DNA of 64,000 bases from Streptomyces sp. Tu 3180 (GCF_009852415.1 NZ_WOXS01000002.1:4380001-4444000), one strand, 5' to 3'; counted from the first letter of the stretch, positions 18,143 to 26,415 are shown. Translations and numbers: made by a program. The notes: generated from the letters alone by a model not told the origin.

Positions 18143-20251
18143 CTATTCTTCCCCCTCGTGAACTGCCAGCCACGCCTGCGCCAGCTCGTAGAGCGTTTGA
18201 TCACCGTCGACTTGCCATCGCGTTGGACCCTGAACTGCAGCTGGCGCTTCTGCCCAACCCGCAAGTCCCCAAATACGGATGACGAGTCCGCTGACCGAAT
18301 AGGCGAGACCGTCGTATGACCAGATAAGTGGTGCCGTTCGGTGGTTCTGCCAACGTGCCTGAGATCTACGCTCGTCCGCCGCAAGCCACTCCCTGGTCGC
18401 CAGCTTCTCGGGGGCGTTGCTGGGAACATAAGTCAGCGGTGTTCCATCCTTGATCACGTGAGCGCTGACAAGAGTTGGTACCGTGGCAGGCTTTCGACGC
18501 AGTTTCGGTCGTGTCGATTGCGCAAGCTCATAGGAGAGTTCTGGCGCGGCGGCTCCACTGCGTACGTCCTCCGTCACCATCTGGGCGAGCTCTCTGCAGC
18601 GCACCTCATCCGTAAAGATGCTCATGGGAAATGAGGTAGGGCCGTAGCTGAGGTTCACTCGATGTACCAGCGAAGGCGCGATGGCCTCGGTCAAGGCGGG
18701 TATGGCCGTAAGTCTCGATTCGACTGAAAATGACAATTCGTCAATTTCCGCCAGATCAAGCAACTGAAATACCAGGTGTGTGATCAACATATCGCCGCGC
18801 TGGACAATGGCGTGCGTGCGACCCTGTAGGCGACTGCGCAGCGCGTCGAGGATTTTTCCAGTCTCTCGCTGAATTTGCACACATCGCCAGATGCGAAGGG
18901 CACTCGGAATTTCCCCGAAAAGGCGTTGATACGCTCCCTGGGCGCCCGGCTCCCAGAGTAGTTCGGTATCCCGCTTAGCGCGTACAGCAAGCTCCGGTGT
19001 CCTGTAGGCGCATGCGAGGGCTACGGCTGCTTGCACCACCGAGCACCCGGAGTCCGCGGTGGGATCTATCTCACCGCGCTTATATGCGTAGGTTTTTCCG
19101 AGGGTCAGGTCGAAATCCTCGCGGATTGTGGCCTGCCGCTCATCGAGGGAGATAAAATCTCGACGGTAAACATCATTCTGCGTGTTTGTGGTTTCGGCAA
19201 TCCGAGAGGCGAATCCGGCGTAGTCTTCGCCCAGGGCGATCACTCTCACCACCACATCGGCCTCTGTCACCGCCTCCGGTTCCTGCTGCAAGGCCCTATG
19301 GATGGACGTAACTGTTTGTGCGCCATTCACGACAGTGGCGTGCGTCAGCTTCAAGTCTACGGGGTGGTCGGGATGCCGACGCCCCGGGTAGAAGGGCTCA
19401 ACTTTGTCACACAGGATGGTGATGCCGTTATTGAAATACCAAAAGTTCTCCGGCTCCTCTGTCAGCGTCTTCTCGATGCCGACGTTAATACGGGTGAGCC
19501 CCAGCGACTGCCGGATGTTTTTCGAGAAGAGTCGAGCGCCGTGCCTTTCGTACATGTCGGCCACATCCCGCGCCCACAAGCTTCCCTGATATGACGGGAA
19601 CGGCAGATCTCGTTTAAGCCATTTCAGCATTCGGAGTGTGAAGTCTACCGGATCGGGCTTTCGATCTTCGCGTAGCTGCTGCAGCAGTTCGACGGTTGTC
19701 AGTAGGCTGTAGCTAAGCATCGGCCCGTGGCCGTGGTGATCATCGCCAGCACGGTCAAGGATCGCCCTGGCGTGAGAGCTGAGTGGATCGTTGCCGACGA
19801 GGGCGATGACCAAGTTAATCTTGAGGTTAGGGTCACCCAACGCCGAGTCGAGGACAGCCGTGAATGGCTGCAGCTTCTTATTGAATGCGCTGAACTTCCT
19901 ATCCTCCAGCAAGCGTAGTCCATCGATAAAGGCGCGGGCAGCATCGGTATGGAACCCTGCCGTTCCCTTCTCGCTCCACTTTGCCTGCACCAACCAAACC
20001 TGGGAACCGTCTACGACCGCCACAGCATCGATTCCGTTGTCGTCACTTCCATCGATGACGGCCTCTGCGCAGCGCGCCGGCTCCCACCCCGTTGCTCGAC
20101 GGATTGCTGTGGCTGCCACTGCCCGCGACAGAAAAGCGCGTTCTCGCTCCTGGCTGGAGTTCCGCTGTAGGTCGCTTTCATCGATGAGTCCTTGGTACGC
20201 CTGCGTCAGAGCTGACCGCATCTGATGCACCTCAAGTAGCGTTGTTTTCAC
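18143..20251 (-). CDS. AIPR-family abortive infection phage resistance protein
   Basis: An intact AIPR-family protein of about 702 residues. Near the N-terminus, GIDAVAVVDGSQVWLVQAKW resembles the PD-(D/E)XK core of Mrr-type restriction nucleases (Asp, then Gln-x-Lys). The central AIPR domain includes NFWYFNNGITILCDKV and VVNGAQTVTSIHRAL. Family members are linked to phage exclusion, but the mechanism is not settled. GTG at 20251 is chosen because it aligns with the start of the paralogue at 17391; an ATG at 20221 has a better ribosome site. Codon use is less G/C-biased than in the chromosome, fitting transfer. Confidence 0.75.
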   Translation of the reverse strand: MKTTLLEVHQMRSALTQAYQGLIDESDLQRNSSQERERAFLSRAVAATAIRRATGWEPARCAEAVIDGSDDNGIDAVAVVDGSQVWLVQAKWSEKGTAGFHTDAARAFIDGLRLLEDRKFSAFNKKLQPFTAVLDSALGDPNLKINLVIALVGNDPLSSHARAILDRAGDDHHGHGPMLSYSLLTTVELLQQLREDRKPDPVDFTLRMLKWLKRDLPFPSYQGSLWARDVADMYERHGARLFSKNIRQSLGLTRINVGIEKTLTEEPENFWYFNNGITILCDKVEPFYPGRRHPDHPVDLKLTHATVVNGAQTVTSIHRALQQEPEAVTEADVVVRVIALGEDYAGFASRIAETTNTQNDVYRRDFISLDERQATIREDFDLTLGKTYAYKRGEIDPTADSGCSVVQAAVALACAYRTPELAVRAKRDTELLWEPGAQGAYQRLFGEIPSALRIWRCVQIQRETGKILDALRSRLQGRTHAIVQRGDMLITHLVFQLLDLAEIDELSFSVESRLTAIPALTEAIAPSLVHRVNLSYGPTSFPMSIFTDEVRCRELAQMVTEDVRSGAAAPELSYELAQSTRPKLRRKPATVPTLVSAHVIKDGTPLTYVPSNAPEKLATREWLAADERRSQARWQNHRTAPLIWSYDGLAYSVSGLVIRIWGLAGWAEAPAAVQGPTRWQVDGDQTLYELAQAWLAVHEGEE

Positions 20252-20868
20252 AGCTGCCCACCCCGTCCCGGTCACGTCACGCTGATGACGCACGTTCACT
20301 TCCGTGCCTGGCACGCGAGATAACCCTAGTAGCGCTTGTGCTCCTGGGAGGTACAGATTCGGAGCAGCGCGCAACCATGCGGTGATTCACCTTCTTCGAG
20401 GCGGAGAATCAAGCGGTGTCAGCCACAGCAAGCCCCTGCTGTCATCCCGTCTGCCGTCGACCCACACGGAGTAATAGTGGGGCAGGCTGCTGGGGGGCTC
20501 AGGTGGAGTGCCCTGCTGCACGAACGACCTGGGCCCCAGCAGCCTGGTCTGCTATGGCTTGCCTGGGGCGACGGCAGACGGGATGACAGCTCCCCACCTG
20601 CACCACGAACCGACTGGCAGCGGCACGACTGGCCCCGGTCATCCCGGAGCCTGAGCGCCCCCGCCGGAGGCATCTGTTCTGGCAGTCAGTTGCCAGATCA
20701 GCTCGGGTTCATCCCATCAAGCCCTTAGCCGCAGTGGCGCGCGGCCGGCGGTCCGGGCTGGAGCGGGGCGGAGACAGGAGCGCAGGCCCGGGGCGACGGC
20801 CGCGCGACGCCGCCTTGGGCGGCGGAGCCGCCCTTGAACCCGTGAAGAAGGTTGTAACTCAGTGGGAT
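20252..20868. other. Non-coding region holding a large inverted repeat
   Basis: No gene is supported in about 600 bp. The region contains a nested inverted repeat (20438-20590, separate entry). Extra partial copies of its arm sequence, such as GTCATCCCGG near 20638, lie to the right. Confidence 0.5.
20438..20590. repeat. Nested inverted repeat, 153 bp, possible structured origin
   Basis: The outer arms at 20438-20459 and 20569-20590 are perfect 22-bp inverted copies. Inside them lie perfect 13-bp arms, CAGGCTGCTGGGG (20483-20495) and CCCCAGCAGCCTG (20534-20546). Single-stranded DNA here could fold into a long branched stem. In a rolling-circle element this could be a single-strand origin or a transfer locus; it could also be a MITE or an RNA structure. 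No flanking target duplication was noticed. Confidence 0.7.
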
Positions 20869-21111
20869 TCAGGCTTCGGTTGGCCCGTCTGACCGCTTGG
20901 CTGCGGTGATCCTGCGTGCTTGTCCTGCGGCGCGTTGGAGTGCCTGGGCCACCTGGTCGGCGTCGTCGGCGTTCAGCAGGATCTCTTGTGTCCAGAGGAG
21001 CGAGAGCCTGACCGTGCCATCGTGAAGGTGGACGGCTACGTCGACTTCTGTGCCGTGGCCTGCTGCGTCCCGGACTTCGTTCAGGCCTGGGTCGCTTGCG
21101 AACGCGCTCAT
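20869..21111 (-). CDS. Small protein coupled to the DUF1152 gene
   Basis: An 80-residue acidic-then-basic protein (MSAFASDPGLNEVRDAAGHG at the start, AAKRSDGPTEA at the end). Its ATG overlaps the stop of the DUF1152 gene as ATGA, so the two are translationally coupled and probably work together. The alternating hydrophobic pattern around VDVAVHLHDGTVRLSLLW suggests a small beta fold followed by a helix. It has no recognised family. Confidence 0.65.
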   Translation of the reverse strand: MSAFASDPGLNEVRDAAGHGTEVDVAVHLHDGTVRLSLLWTQEILLNADDADQVAQALQRAAGQARRITAAKRSDGPTEA

Positions 21112-22196
21112 GCTCCGATGTTCCACAGCGGGGCGTCGTACTGGTCCGGTCGGCTGTGGAGGAGGAGCCGGCGCAGCTCGTCGCGCTGGGAGCCACTGAG
21201 GTTCAAGGCCTCGGTGAGGTGGCGAAACGTCGTGTGGGTGACTCCGCGGGCGCGGACCTCACTCTGGAACTGGTCGAGCCGAGACAGGACGTCGTCGGGA
21301 TCCAGCTTTGTCGGCGGCCGCTCAGTGAGCCACGCTGCCTTGTTGCGCTCGTAGTCGATCTCCGAGAACCCGCAGATCTCGCGGCTGTACGCCTCGGCCT
21401 CGTCCAGAGCGGCGGTCGTCATGATGGCGCGGGCCAGGTTGTTGCGGCTGACCGCGTCGTCCAGGTCGACCTCGTGGACCGTAGGTCCTTCATCGGTCAG
21501 GGAGACGGGAAGGCGGGCGTCGCGCACCTCGCAGATGCCGCGGGCTCCTCGGGCTGTTGCGGCGAGCATGGCGGTCGCCTCTGAGGGGTGCCACTCCAGG
21601 ATGCTGCCGATCGCGTCCACGTCCTCAGCCGTGAAGGTGTGGACGAGGGCGCCGAACAGGGGGCGCAGGTCGTCGGGGGAGATCTCGCCGTCCAGCCCGG
21701 GGCCTGCGACCAGGAGTCGGATCGGGGCGTTGACCTGGCAGCAGGCGGCGAGGGTGAGGGCGTCGGCGAGTGGGCTCTTGAGGGTGGGTTCGTCGCCCTG
21801 GGCGAGGATGTCGCCGCCGACGTCGAGCAGATCGATCGATGCCGGCGCCAGGTGGGATACCAGCTCTTCGAGTTGGCGGGTGATGCCCTCAGCGCCGTGG
21901 TGAGGGTCGAGCAGCGCCAGCGTGTGCGGGAGCTCTGCCGCGAGTCGGGGGAGTGTGGAGCCTGCCGGGGCGATCGGCTGGGCCTCGGCAGGTACCGACC
22001 AGACGGACCGAGTGAGGGGCTCGAGTCCCGTGAAGCTGTCGGCTCCCCGCGGTCCCGGGAGTGGGTCGATCAGGAGGCGGTCCCAGGCGTACGTGAGGAT
22101 CACCGCCTGGTCCTCGTCGCCGTAGAGGGCGGCGTGAAGCATTGCGGCGGCGACTGCGTCGCCCCCTCCTCCTGCTGCGACGATCAACCGCGTCAT
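21108..22196 (-). CDS. DUF1152 domain protein
   Basis: A 362-residue DUF1152 protein. It opens with MTRLIVAAGGGGDAVAAAML, a glycine-rich nucleotide-binding-like loop, and has a second nucleotide-fold motif, IDLLDVGGDILAQGDEPTLK, near residues 119-138. The family has no established reaction. It is divergent from the GntR gene at 22282, and the 85-bp gap holds that regulator's palindrome, so it may be co-regulated with the element. Its place between AIPR and transfer genes makes it cargo, possibly defence-related. Confidence 0.75.
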   Translation of the reverse strand: MTRLIVAAGGGGDAVAAAMLHAALYGDEDQAVILTYAWDRLLIDPLPGPRGADSFTGLEPLTRSVWSVPAEAQPIAPAGSTLPRLAAELPHTLALLDPHHGAEGITRQLEELVSHLAPASIDLLDVGGDILAQGDEPTLKSPLADALTLAACCQVNAPIRLLVAGPGLDGEISPDDLRPLFGALVHTFTAEDVDAIGSILEWHPSEATAMLAATARGARGICEVRDARLPVSLTDEGPTVHEVDLDDAVSRNNLARAIMTTAALDEAEAYSREICGFSEIDYERNKAAWLTERPPTKLDPDDVLSRLDQFQSEVRARGVTHTTFRHLTEALNLSGSQRDELRRLLLHSRPDQYDAPLWNIGA

Positions 22197-22237
22197 GCGG
22201 CCAGACTACGGGTTCGAGGGTTGGCCACTCACCCTAT

Positions 22238-22260
22238 AGTGGCTAAAGGCCATAGCCACT
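22238..22260. promoter_or_regulatory. Operator for the first GntR regulator
   Basis: A perfect palindrome, AGTGGCTA and TAGCCACT around 7 bp, lying over a likely -10 box TATAGT (22235-22240) and 22 bp before the GntR ATG. The same AGTGGC/GCCACT core recurs twice at 23063-23102. Confidence 0.65.
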
Positions 22261-22281
22261 TGGACGAGGAAGGGAGGGGAG

Positions 22282-23022
22282 ATGCCGCAGATTGAAGAGG
22301 CTCAGCCGAAGTATCTCCAGATCGCCCACTACATCCGTGACCAGATCCTTCGTGGTGACCTGCGGCCGGGGGACGAGGTTCCCTCGGAACGGCAGCTCGC
22401 CGCGGACTGGAAGGTGTCCCGGCCCACGGCCGCGCGGTCGTTGGAGGCGCTGAGCCATCAGGGCCTGGTCGAGAAGCGCCAGGGCTCGGGGACGTACGTG
22501 CGCAGCCTTGAAGTGAACCGACGGGCAAGGGAGTTGTACGGGCGCGCCCGGCAGACCGGGAAGATCTACACGCCCGGAGAGTACGCGGTGATCACCTCGG
22601 CCGGTTGGCTGGAGGCTCCGGACTACGTCGCCGAAGCCTTGGGGCTGGTGAAGGATCGCCGAGCCGTGCACCGCCGGCGGGTGACGAACAACCAGGCCGG
22701 TCCGATCAACCTGTCCACTTCGTGGTTCGCTGCGGACGTCGGCCAGCGGGCGCCTAAGCTCACGGATCCTGGGCGGATCCAGGAAGGGACGCTCATGTAC
22801 GTCGAGCGGATGACGGGGCGTCAAGGCAGCTATGCCGAGGACCGTATGTGTGCCCGGGCCGCCACGGACGAGGAAGCGGCCGACCTGAGGTTGGAGCCGG
22901 GGTCCGCGGTCCTCATCGTCCATCACGTCGTCTTCGACCTCCAGGACCGCCCTCTGGAGTTCGCCGAAGCCACCTACCCGCCGCACCGCTGGGCGTTCGA
23001 ACAGGGCTACCCGCTCACCTGA
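22282..23022 (+). CDS. GntR family regulator with UTRA domain (first)
   Basis: A 246-residue regulator. Residues about 8-75 form the GntR winged helix (QIAHYIRDQILRGDLRPGDE, then PSERQLAADWKVSRPTAARS), and about 95-240 form a UTRA effector domain. Family members of this type (KorSA in pSAM2) silence transfer and replication genes of integrative elements until induction. Its promoter and the region after it carry the AGTGGC palindromes, so autoregulation plus control of the following small gene is likely. GGAAGGGAGGGG precedes the ATG. Confidence 0.8.
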   Translation: MPQIEEAQPKYLQIAHYIRDQILRGDLRPGDEVPSERQLAADWKVSRPTAARSLEALSHQGLVEKRQGSGTYVRSLEVNRRARELYGRARQTGKIYTPGEYAVITSAGWLEAPDYVAEALGLVKDRRAVHRRRVTNNQAGPINLSTSWFAADVGQRAPKLTDPGRIQEGTLMYVERMTGRQGSYAEDRMCARAATDEEAADLRLEPGSAVLIVHHVVFDLQDRPLEFAEATYPPHRWAFEQGYPLT

Positions 23023-23062
23023 CGACGACTCGCCAGTTCCGGCGAACCGCTTGCACCTTCAA

Positions 23063-23102
23063 AGTGGCTAATGCCACTATCCAGGAAGTGGCTAAGGCCA
23101 CT
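23063..23102. promoter_or_regulatory. Two tandem GntR-type operators
   Basis: AGTGGC-TAAT-GCCACT at 23063-23078 and AGTGGC-TAAG-GCCACT at 23087-23102, 24 bp apart, upstream of the small Cys-rich gene. They repeat the core of the palindrome at 22238-22260. Confidence 0.65.
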
Positions 23103-23123
23103 TGGAGGAGAAGGGGGCACGAC

Positions 23124-23297
23124 GTGACGAGTCGGCGGCCGGTACAGGACGCGCGGTTAGCTTGCCGGGGGTGTCGGGGGCGTGGATGGAAGCGCGTCGG
23201 CTCCCGAACGGTGCTGGCGCTCTCCACGGCCAACGACCGCAGCCGTGCCACGTCGAAGCGGCGCTGCCTCGACTGCGACGGCAGCGGCAAGGAGTGA
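23124..23297 (+). CDS. Small Cys-rich DnaJ-zinc-finger-like protein
   Basis: A 57-residue basic protein with two CxxCxGxG-type knuckles, CRGCRGRGWK (residues 13-22) and CLDCDGSGK near the end. Together they could bind one zinc ion as in the DnaJ finger. The GTG start follows a GGAGGAGAAGGGGG stretch, and two operators precede it, so it looks like a regulated element gene. Similar small proteins occur in streptomycete transfer elements, but no function is known. A 6-bp gap separates it from the next gene. Confidence 0.6.
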   Translation: MTSRRPVQDARLACRGCRGRGWKRVGSRTVLALSTANDRSRATSKRRCLDCDGSGKE

Positions 23298-23303
23298 GCA
23301 CGC

Positions 23304-23741
23304 ATGGCCTACACGATCGACCGTCACCCCTGTGAGGACTCACCGCGGCTCGGAGCGATGACCTTGCATCCGGAGCCGGAGTCCGTCCCCCGCGCCCGGC
23401 GCTGGTTTCGGAAGTTCATCGCTCCGTACAACCCATCCTGCTCGATCGACGATTGCGTGCTGATGATCTCGGAGCTGGTGACCAACGCCATCCGCTACGG
23501 GAGGTCGGATGACTCGTGGGTGGTGCGGGTCGAGTGGTACCGCGAGGGAACCTCACTCCGCGTCGACGTGCACAACCCGGGGTTCCCGGCGAGTGTGCAG
23601 CTGCGGCACCCGGAGGCGGATGACGCCCACGGGCGGGGGCTGCTCCTGGTCGACTCCATCGCCGACTCCTGGCGCTCCGGGCCCAGCTGCTTCGGCGGAA
23701 CGGTCGTTTCCTTCATGGTCACTGATGCCTGGCCGGCGTGA
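23304..23741 (+). CDS. ATP-binding anti-sigma-factor-like (HATPase_c) protein
   Basis: A 145-residue GHKL-type ATPase domain of the RsbW/SpoIIAB-like class. The N box is visible as ISELVTNAIRYGRSDDSW (about 51-68) and the G boxes as ADDAHGRGLLLVDSIADSW (about 106-124). Such proteins bind and may phosphorylate sigma-factor partners or antagonists; streptomycetes carry dozens. It follows the Cys-rich gene closely and probably shares its transcript. Its partner is unknown. Confidence 0.75.
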   Translation: MAYTIDRHPCEDSPRLGAMTLHPEPESVPRARRWFRKFIAPYNPSCSIDDCVLMISELVTNAIRYGRSDDSWVVRVEWYREGTSLRVDVHNPGFPASVQLRHPEADDAHGRGLLLVDSIADSWRSGPSCFGGTVVSFMVTDAWPA

Positions 23742-23783
23742 TGGGATAGCTCACCTCTCCTACTGCCGGTGTGAAAGTGTCGC

Positions 23784-23808
23784 TAGGCTGGTTGACCAGT
23801 TGACTTGG
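23784..23808. promoter_or_regulatory. Promoter and operator of the second GntR gene
   Basis: A -10 box TAGGCT (23784-23789) is followed by TTGACcAGTTGACTT. CAGTTGACTT at 23797-23806 is the reverse of AAGTCAACTG, the motif repeated upstream of the gene at 24686. The placement suggests autorepression by the second GntR protein. Confidence 0.55.
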
Positions 23809-23830
23809 CCAATCTCGACGGGCGGCGTTC

Positions 23831-24559
23831 ATGGCGTATGAAGTGGAGCCACCGAAGTACGTGCGCCTCGCGCAGACGCTTCAGCGGCGCATCGAGGACG
23901 GCACGTACGCGCCCGGCACCCGCGTACCGAGTGAGAACCAGCTGGTGCAGGCGTTCGGGATGTCCCGCCCGACCGTCGTCCGAGCGCTGGAACTGTTGAA
24001 GCGGGACGGCTGGCTTGAGTCCCGGCAGGGCTACGGCACGATCGTCCGCGGTCGCCCGGAAGTCGTCGAGCAGAAGGACCGGCGGGGGCGTGAGGCGCTG
24101 GAGCGCGACGAGTCGCAGGGCGCGGGTCGCCTGGTCGAAGTCGGGCGCGTGCCTGTCCCGGCCCGGGTTGCCTCGGCGCTCGGTCTGCCGAAGCGGGCCG
24201 AAGTCCTCATGCGTCGCTTTCTGGTCGAGGAGGACGGCGAAGCTGTCGAGCTGGTCTCGTCGTACTTCCCCGCCGGCCTGATTGAAGATACTGAGCTGGG
24301 GTCCGGAGAGCCCTTGAGTGGAAGTCCCCGCGAACACCTCGAAGCGCGGAAGAAAGTTCGCTTCGACCACGTGGTCGAGCGTGTGTCGGCTCGTCTGCCC
24401 GAGGCGGGTGAAGCCGAGCTGCTGGATCTGCCGGACGGCGTTCCCGTGCTGAGCGTCCTGGTGGTCGCGTGTGACGCCTCCGGCCGATCCTTGCAGGTCT
24501 CCGATGTGCTCCTGCCTGCTGACCGGCAGGAACTCGAAGACACCTACCGTCTGAACTGA
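23831..24559 (+). CDS. GntR family regulator with UTRA domain (second, KorSA-like)
   Basis: A 242-residue GntR/UTRA regulator with the winged helix at about 5-72 (YVRLAQTLQRRIEDGTYAPG and MSRPTVVRALELLKRDGWLE) and the UTRA domain from about 90. It is about as long as the first GntR protein but clearly diverged, and it has its own operator family (AAGTCAACCTG). Its position immediately before the transfer operon is that of korSA/pra-type controllers in pSAM2-like elements. I infer that it represses the promoter at 24594. Confidence 0.8.
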   Translation: MAYEVEPPKYVRLAQTLQRRIEDGTYAPGTRVPSENQLVQAFGMSRPTVVRALELLKRDGWLESRQGYGTIVRGRPEVVEQKDRRGREALERDESQGAGRLVEVGRVPVPARVASALGLPKRAEVLMRRFLVEEDGEAVELVSSYFPAGLIEDTELGSGEPLSGSPREHLEARKKVRFDHVVERVSARLPEAGEAELLDLPDGVPVLSVLVVACDASGRSLQVSDVLLPADRQELEDTYRLN

Positions 24560-24593
24560 CCCCCACCTCGGGCGAGACTCCCGCGATAGCAAC

Positions 24594-24659
24594 TTGACAA
24601 GTCAACCTGGCATCCCTAGCTTCGGACTTGCTAAGTCAACCTGTCAGGCTGGCAGGTTG
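24594..24659 (+). promoter_or_regulatory. Transfer operon promoter with overlapping operators
   Basis: TTGACA (24594-24599), a 17-bp spacer and TAGCTT (24617-24622) make a strong promoter. ACTTGACAAGT overlaps the -35; AAGTCAACCTG occurs at 24599 and 24633; and CAACCTG/CAGGTTG form an inverted repeat at 24637-24659. The same motif flanks the second GntR gene. Confidence 0.65.
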
Positions 24660-24685
24660 ATCGACTCTCAGAAGGAGCAATTCCT

Positions 24686-25036
24686 GTGCGTGTGATCCGC
24701 GTTGACGCCTCGACCGCCACGATCCTGCTGACCGAGGCTCCGGCGCCGAAGGTGCGCGACCGGCAGACCGGTGAGATCGCCAAGGATGCGGTGACCGGTG
24801 AGGCGCTGATGACCGTCGGCGTCGTCTACATCGACGAGGGCGAGTCGTCGCTGATCCAGGTCACCGTCCCGGAAAGCGGCGTGACCGAGGGCCTGACGGT
24901 CGGCGCTCCGGTCTCGCTTCCGGGTCTGGTGGCACGGCCTTGGCAGAGCGTCTTCAACGGCCGGGAGCGGCACGGCATCGCCTACCGGGCGACCGCTGTC
25001 GCTCCGGGTGCCTTCTCGATGGCTCAGGCGGGCTGA
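24686..25036 (+). CDS. Conserved small protein heading the transfer operon
   Basis: A 116-residue soluble protein (MRVIRVDASTATILLTEAPA at the start). The alternating beta pattern and the PVSLPGLVARPW motif suggest a compact beta domain. Proteins like this commonly sit between the KorSA-like regulator and the translocase in streptomycete integrative elements, but their role is not established. The ATG follows GAAGGAG, and the stop is 5 nt before the next start, so the genes are co-translated. The promoter at 24594 drives it. Confidence 0.65.
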   Translation: MRVIRVDASTATILLTEAPAPKVRDRQTGEIAKDAVTGEALMTVGVVYIDEGESSLIQVTVPESGVTEGLTVGAPVSLPGLVARPWQSVFNGRERHGIAYRATAVAPGAFSMAQAG

Positions 25037-25041
25037 CCGCC

Positions 25042-26415
25042 GTGACGGATCTGGTGACGTGGGCCGAGCTGGGCGGTTCGCTCGCTGCGGTAGGCGGTGC
25101 TGCCTACGCCCGGCACGCCCACCCGGCGGCGTACTGGTCCACGGTCGGGCTGCCGCTCTCGGTGGTCCGGCTGCTGGCCTCGTACTCCTCGACCATGGAT
25201 GCCTGCGGCCTGACCGTCGAGCCGTCCCGGTGGCGGGCGCTGGCTGTCCGGGCGGCCACCCGCCGTGAGGTCAGGCCGGTGCCTCCTCGCCGGGGCGTCA
25301 TCCGTCCCACCACGACCGGCCTGCGCATGCGGCTGCGGCTGGCTCCGGGGCAGGAGCCGGCTGACGTGGCGGCCTCCGCCGAACGCCTCCGACACGCCTG
25401 GGGCGTCCACGCCGTCCACGTGCGGGACGTCAAGCCGGGCGTCGTCGAACTGCGGCTCGTCGGCTTCGACGTGCTGCGGAAGGTGCGGATGCCCCGGCGG
25501 CTGGACGGCGGACCGCTTCGGATCCCGGTGGCGTTAGGGGAGGACGCGACCGCGTTCGTGCGGGACTACCGGGCCGTGCCGCATGAGCTGGTGCTCGGGG
25601 CCACGCTCTCGGGCAAGTCCATGTACCTGCGGAACCTGCTGACCGGGCTCGCTGCCCAGCCGGTGGCCCTGGTCGGTATCGACTGCAAGCGCGGGGTCGA
25701 GCTGGCACCCTTCGCACCTCGACTCTCCGCCCTGGCGACCGAACCGGACCAGGCGGCCGAGCTGCTTCCCGCGCTCGTGAAGGAAATGGAGGACCGGTAC
25801 GACCTGATCAAGGCCCGGCAAGGCATCGCGCCCGGCACTCCGGAAGAGTTGATCACCTCGGACGTCTGGGGACTTCCGGAGGACGAACGCCCCGCCTCGA
25901 TCGTGCTGTTTATCGACGAGGTGGCCGAACTCTTCCTCGTCGCCACGCGGAAGGAGGAGGAGCGGCGGGACGAGATGGTCACCCAGCTCATCCGGCTCGC
26001 CCAACTCGGCCGGGCCGCCGGCATCTATCTCGAAGTCTGCGGACAGCGCTTCGGCTCCGAACTGGGCAAGGGCGCGACCATGCTCCGCGCTCAGCTCACC
26101 GGCCGCGTCTGCCACCGTGTGAACGACGAAGCCTCGGCGAAGATGGCGCTCGGCGACATCGCCCCTGAGGCCGTTTTCGCGGCCTGTGCCATCGCCGCCG
26201 AGCTGCCCGGCCTGGCCGTCGTCGGCGACACCTCCGGCGGCTGGTCCCGCATCCGCACCCCCTACCTCTCCCTCGCCGACGCTGCGGCCACCTGCCGCGC
26301 CACGGCGGACCTCGCCCCTGACGTACCGGCGCTCGACCCCTTCCGGCCGTACGTCCCGCCGATGCCGGTGGAGGCGTCCGGGCCCGTGGCCACGGCCCGC
26401 CCGGTCACCGAGTAA
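25042..26415 (+). CDS. FtsK/SpoIIIE-type conjugative DNA translocase (Tra)
   Basis: A 457-residue translocase of the actinomycete TraSA/TraB class, which moves double-stranded DNA between mycelia. Two hydrophobic stretches in the first 55 residues anchor it to the membrane. The motor has Walker A GATLSGKS near residue 185 and Walker B IVLFIDEVAEL near 288, and a C-terminal region with the conserved VCHRVNDEASAKMALGD stretch. GTG at 25042 is preferred because it lies 5 nt after the previous stop. This is the central transfer gene of the element. Confidence 0.85.
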   Translation: MTDLVTWAELGGSLAAVGGAAYARHAHPAAYWSTVGLPLSVVRLLASYSSTMDACGLTVEPSRWRALAVRAATRREVRPVPPRRGVIRPTTTGLRMRLRLAPGQEPADVAASAERLRHAWGVHAVHVRDVKPGVVELRLVGFDVLRKVRMPRRLDGGPLRIPVALGEDATAFVRDYRAVPHELVLGATLSGKSMYLRNLLTGLAAQPVALVGIDCKRGVELAPFAPRLSALATEPDQAAELLPALVKEMEDRYDLIKARQGIAPGTPEELITSDVWGLPEDERPASIVLFIDEVAELFLVATRKEEERRDEMVTQLIRLAQLGRAAGIYLEVCGQRFGSELGKGATMLRAQLTGRVCHRVNDEASAKMALGDIAPEAVFAACAIAAELPGLAVVGDTSGGWSRIRTPYLSLADAAATCRATADLAPDVPALDPFRPYVPPMPVEASGPVATARPVTE

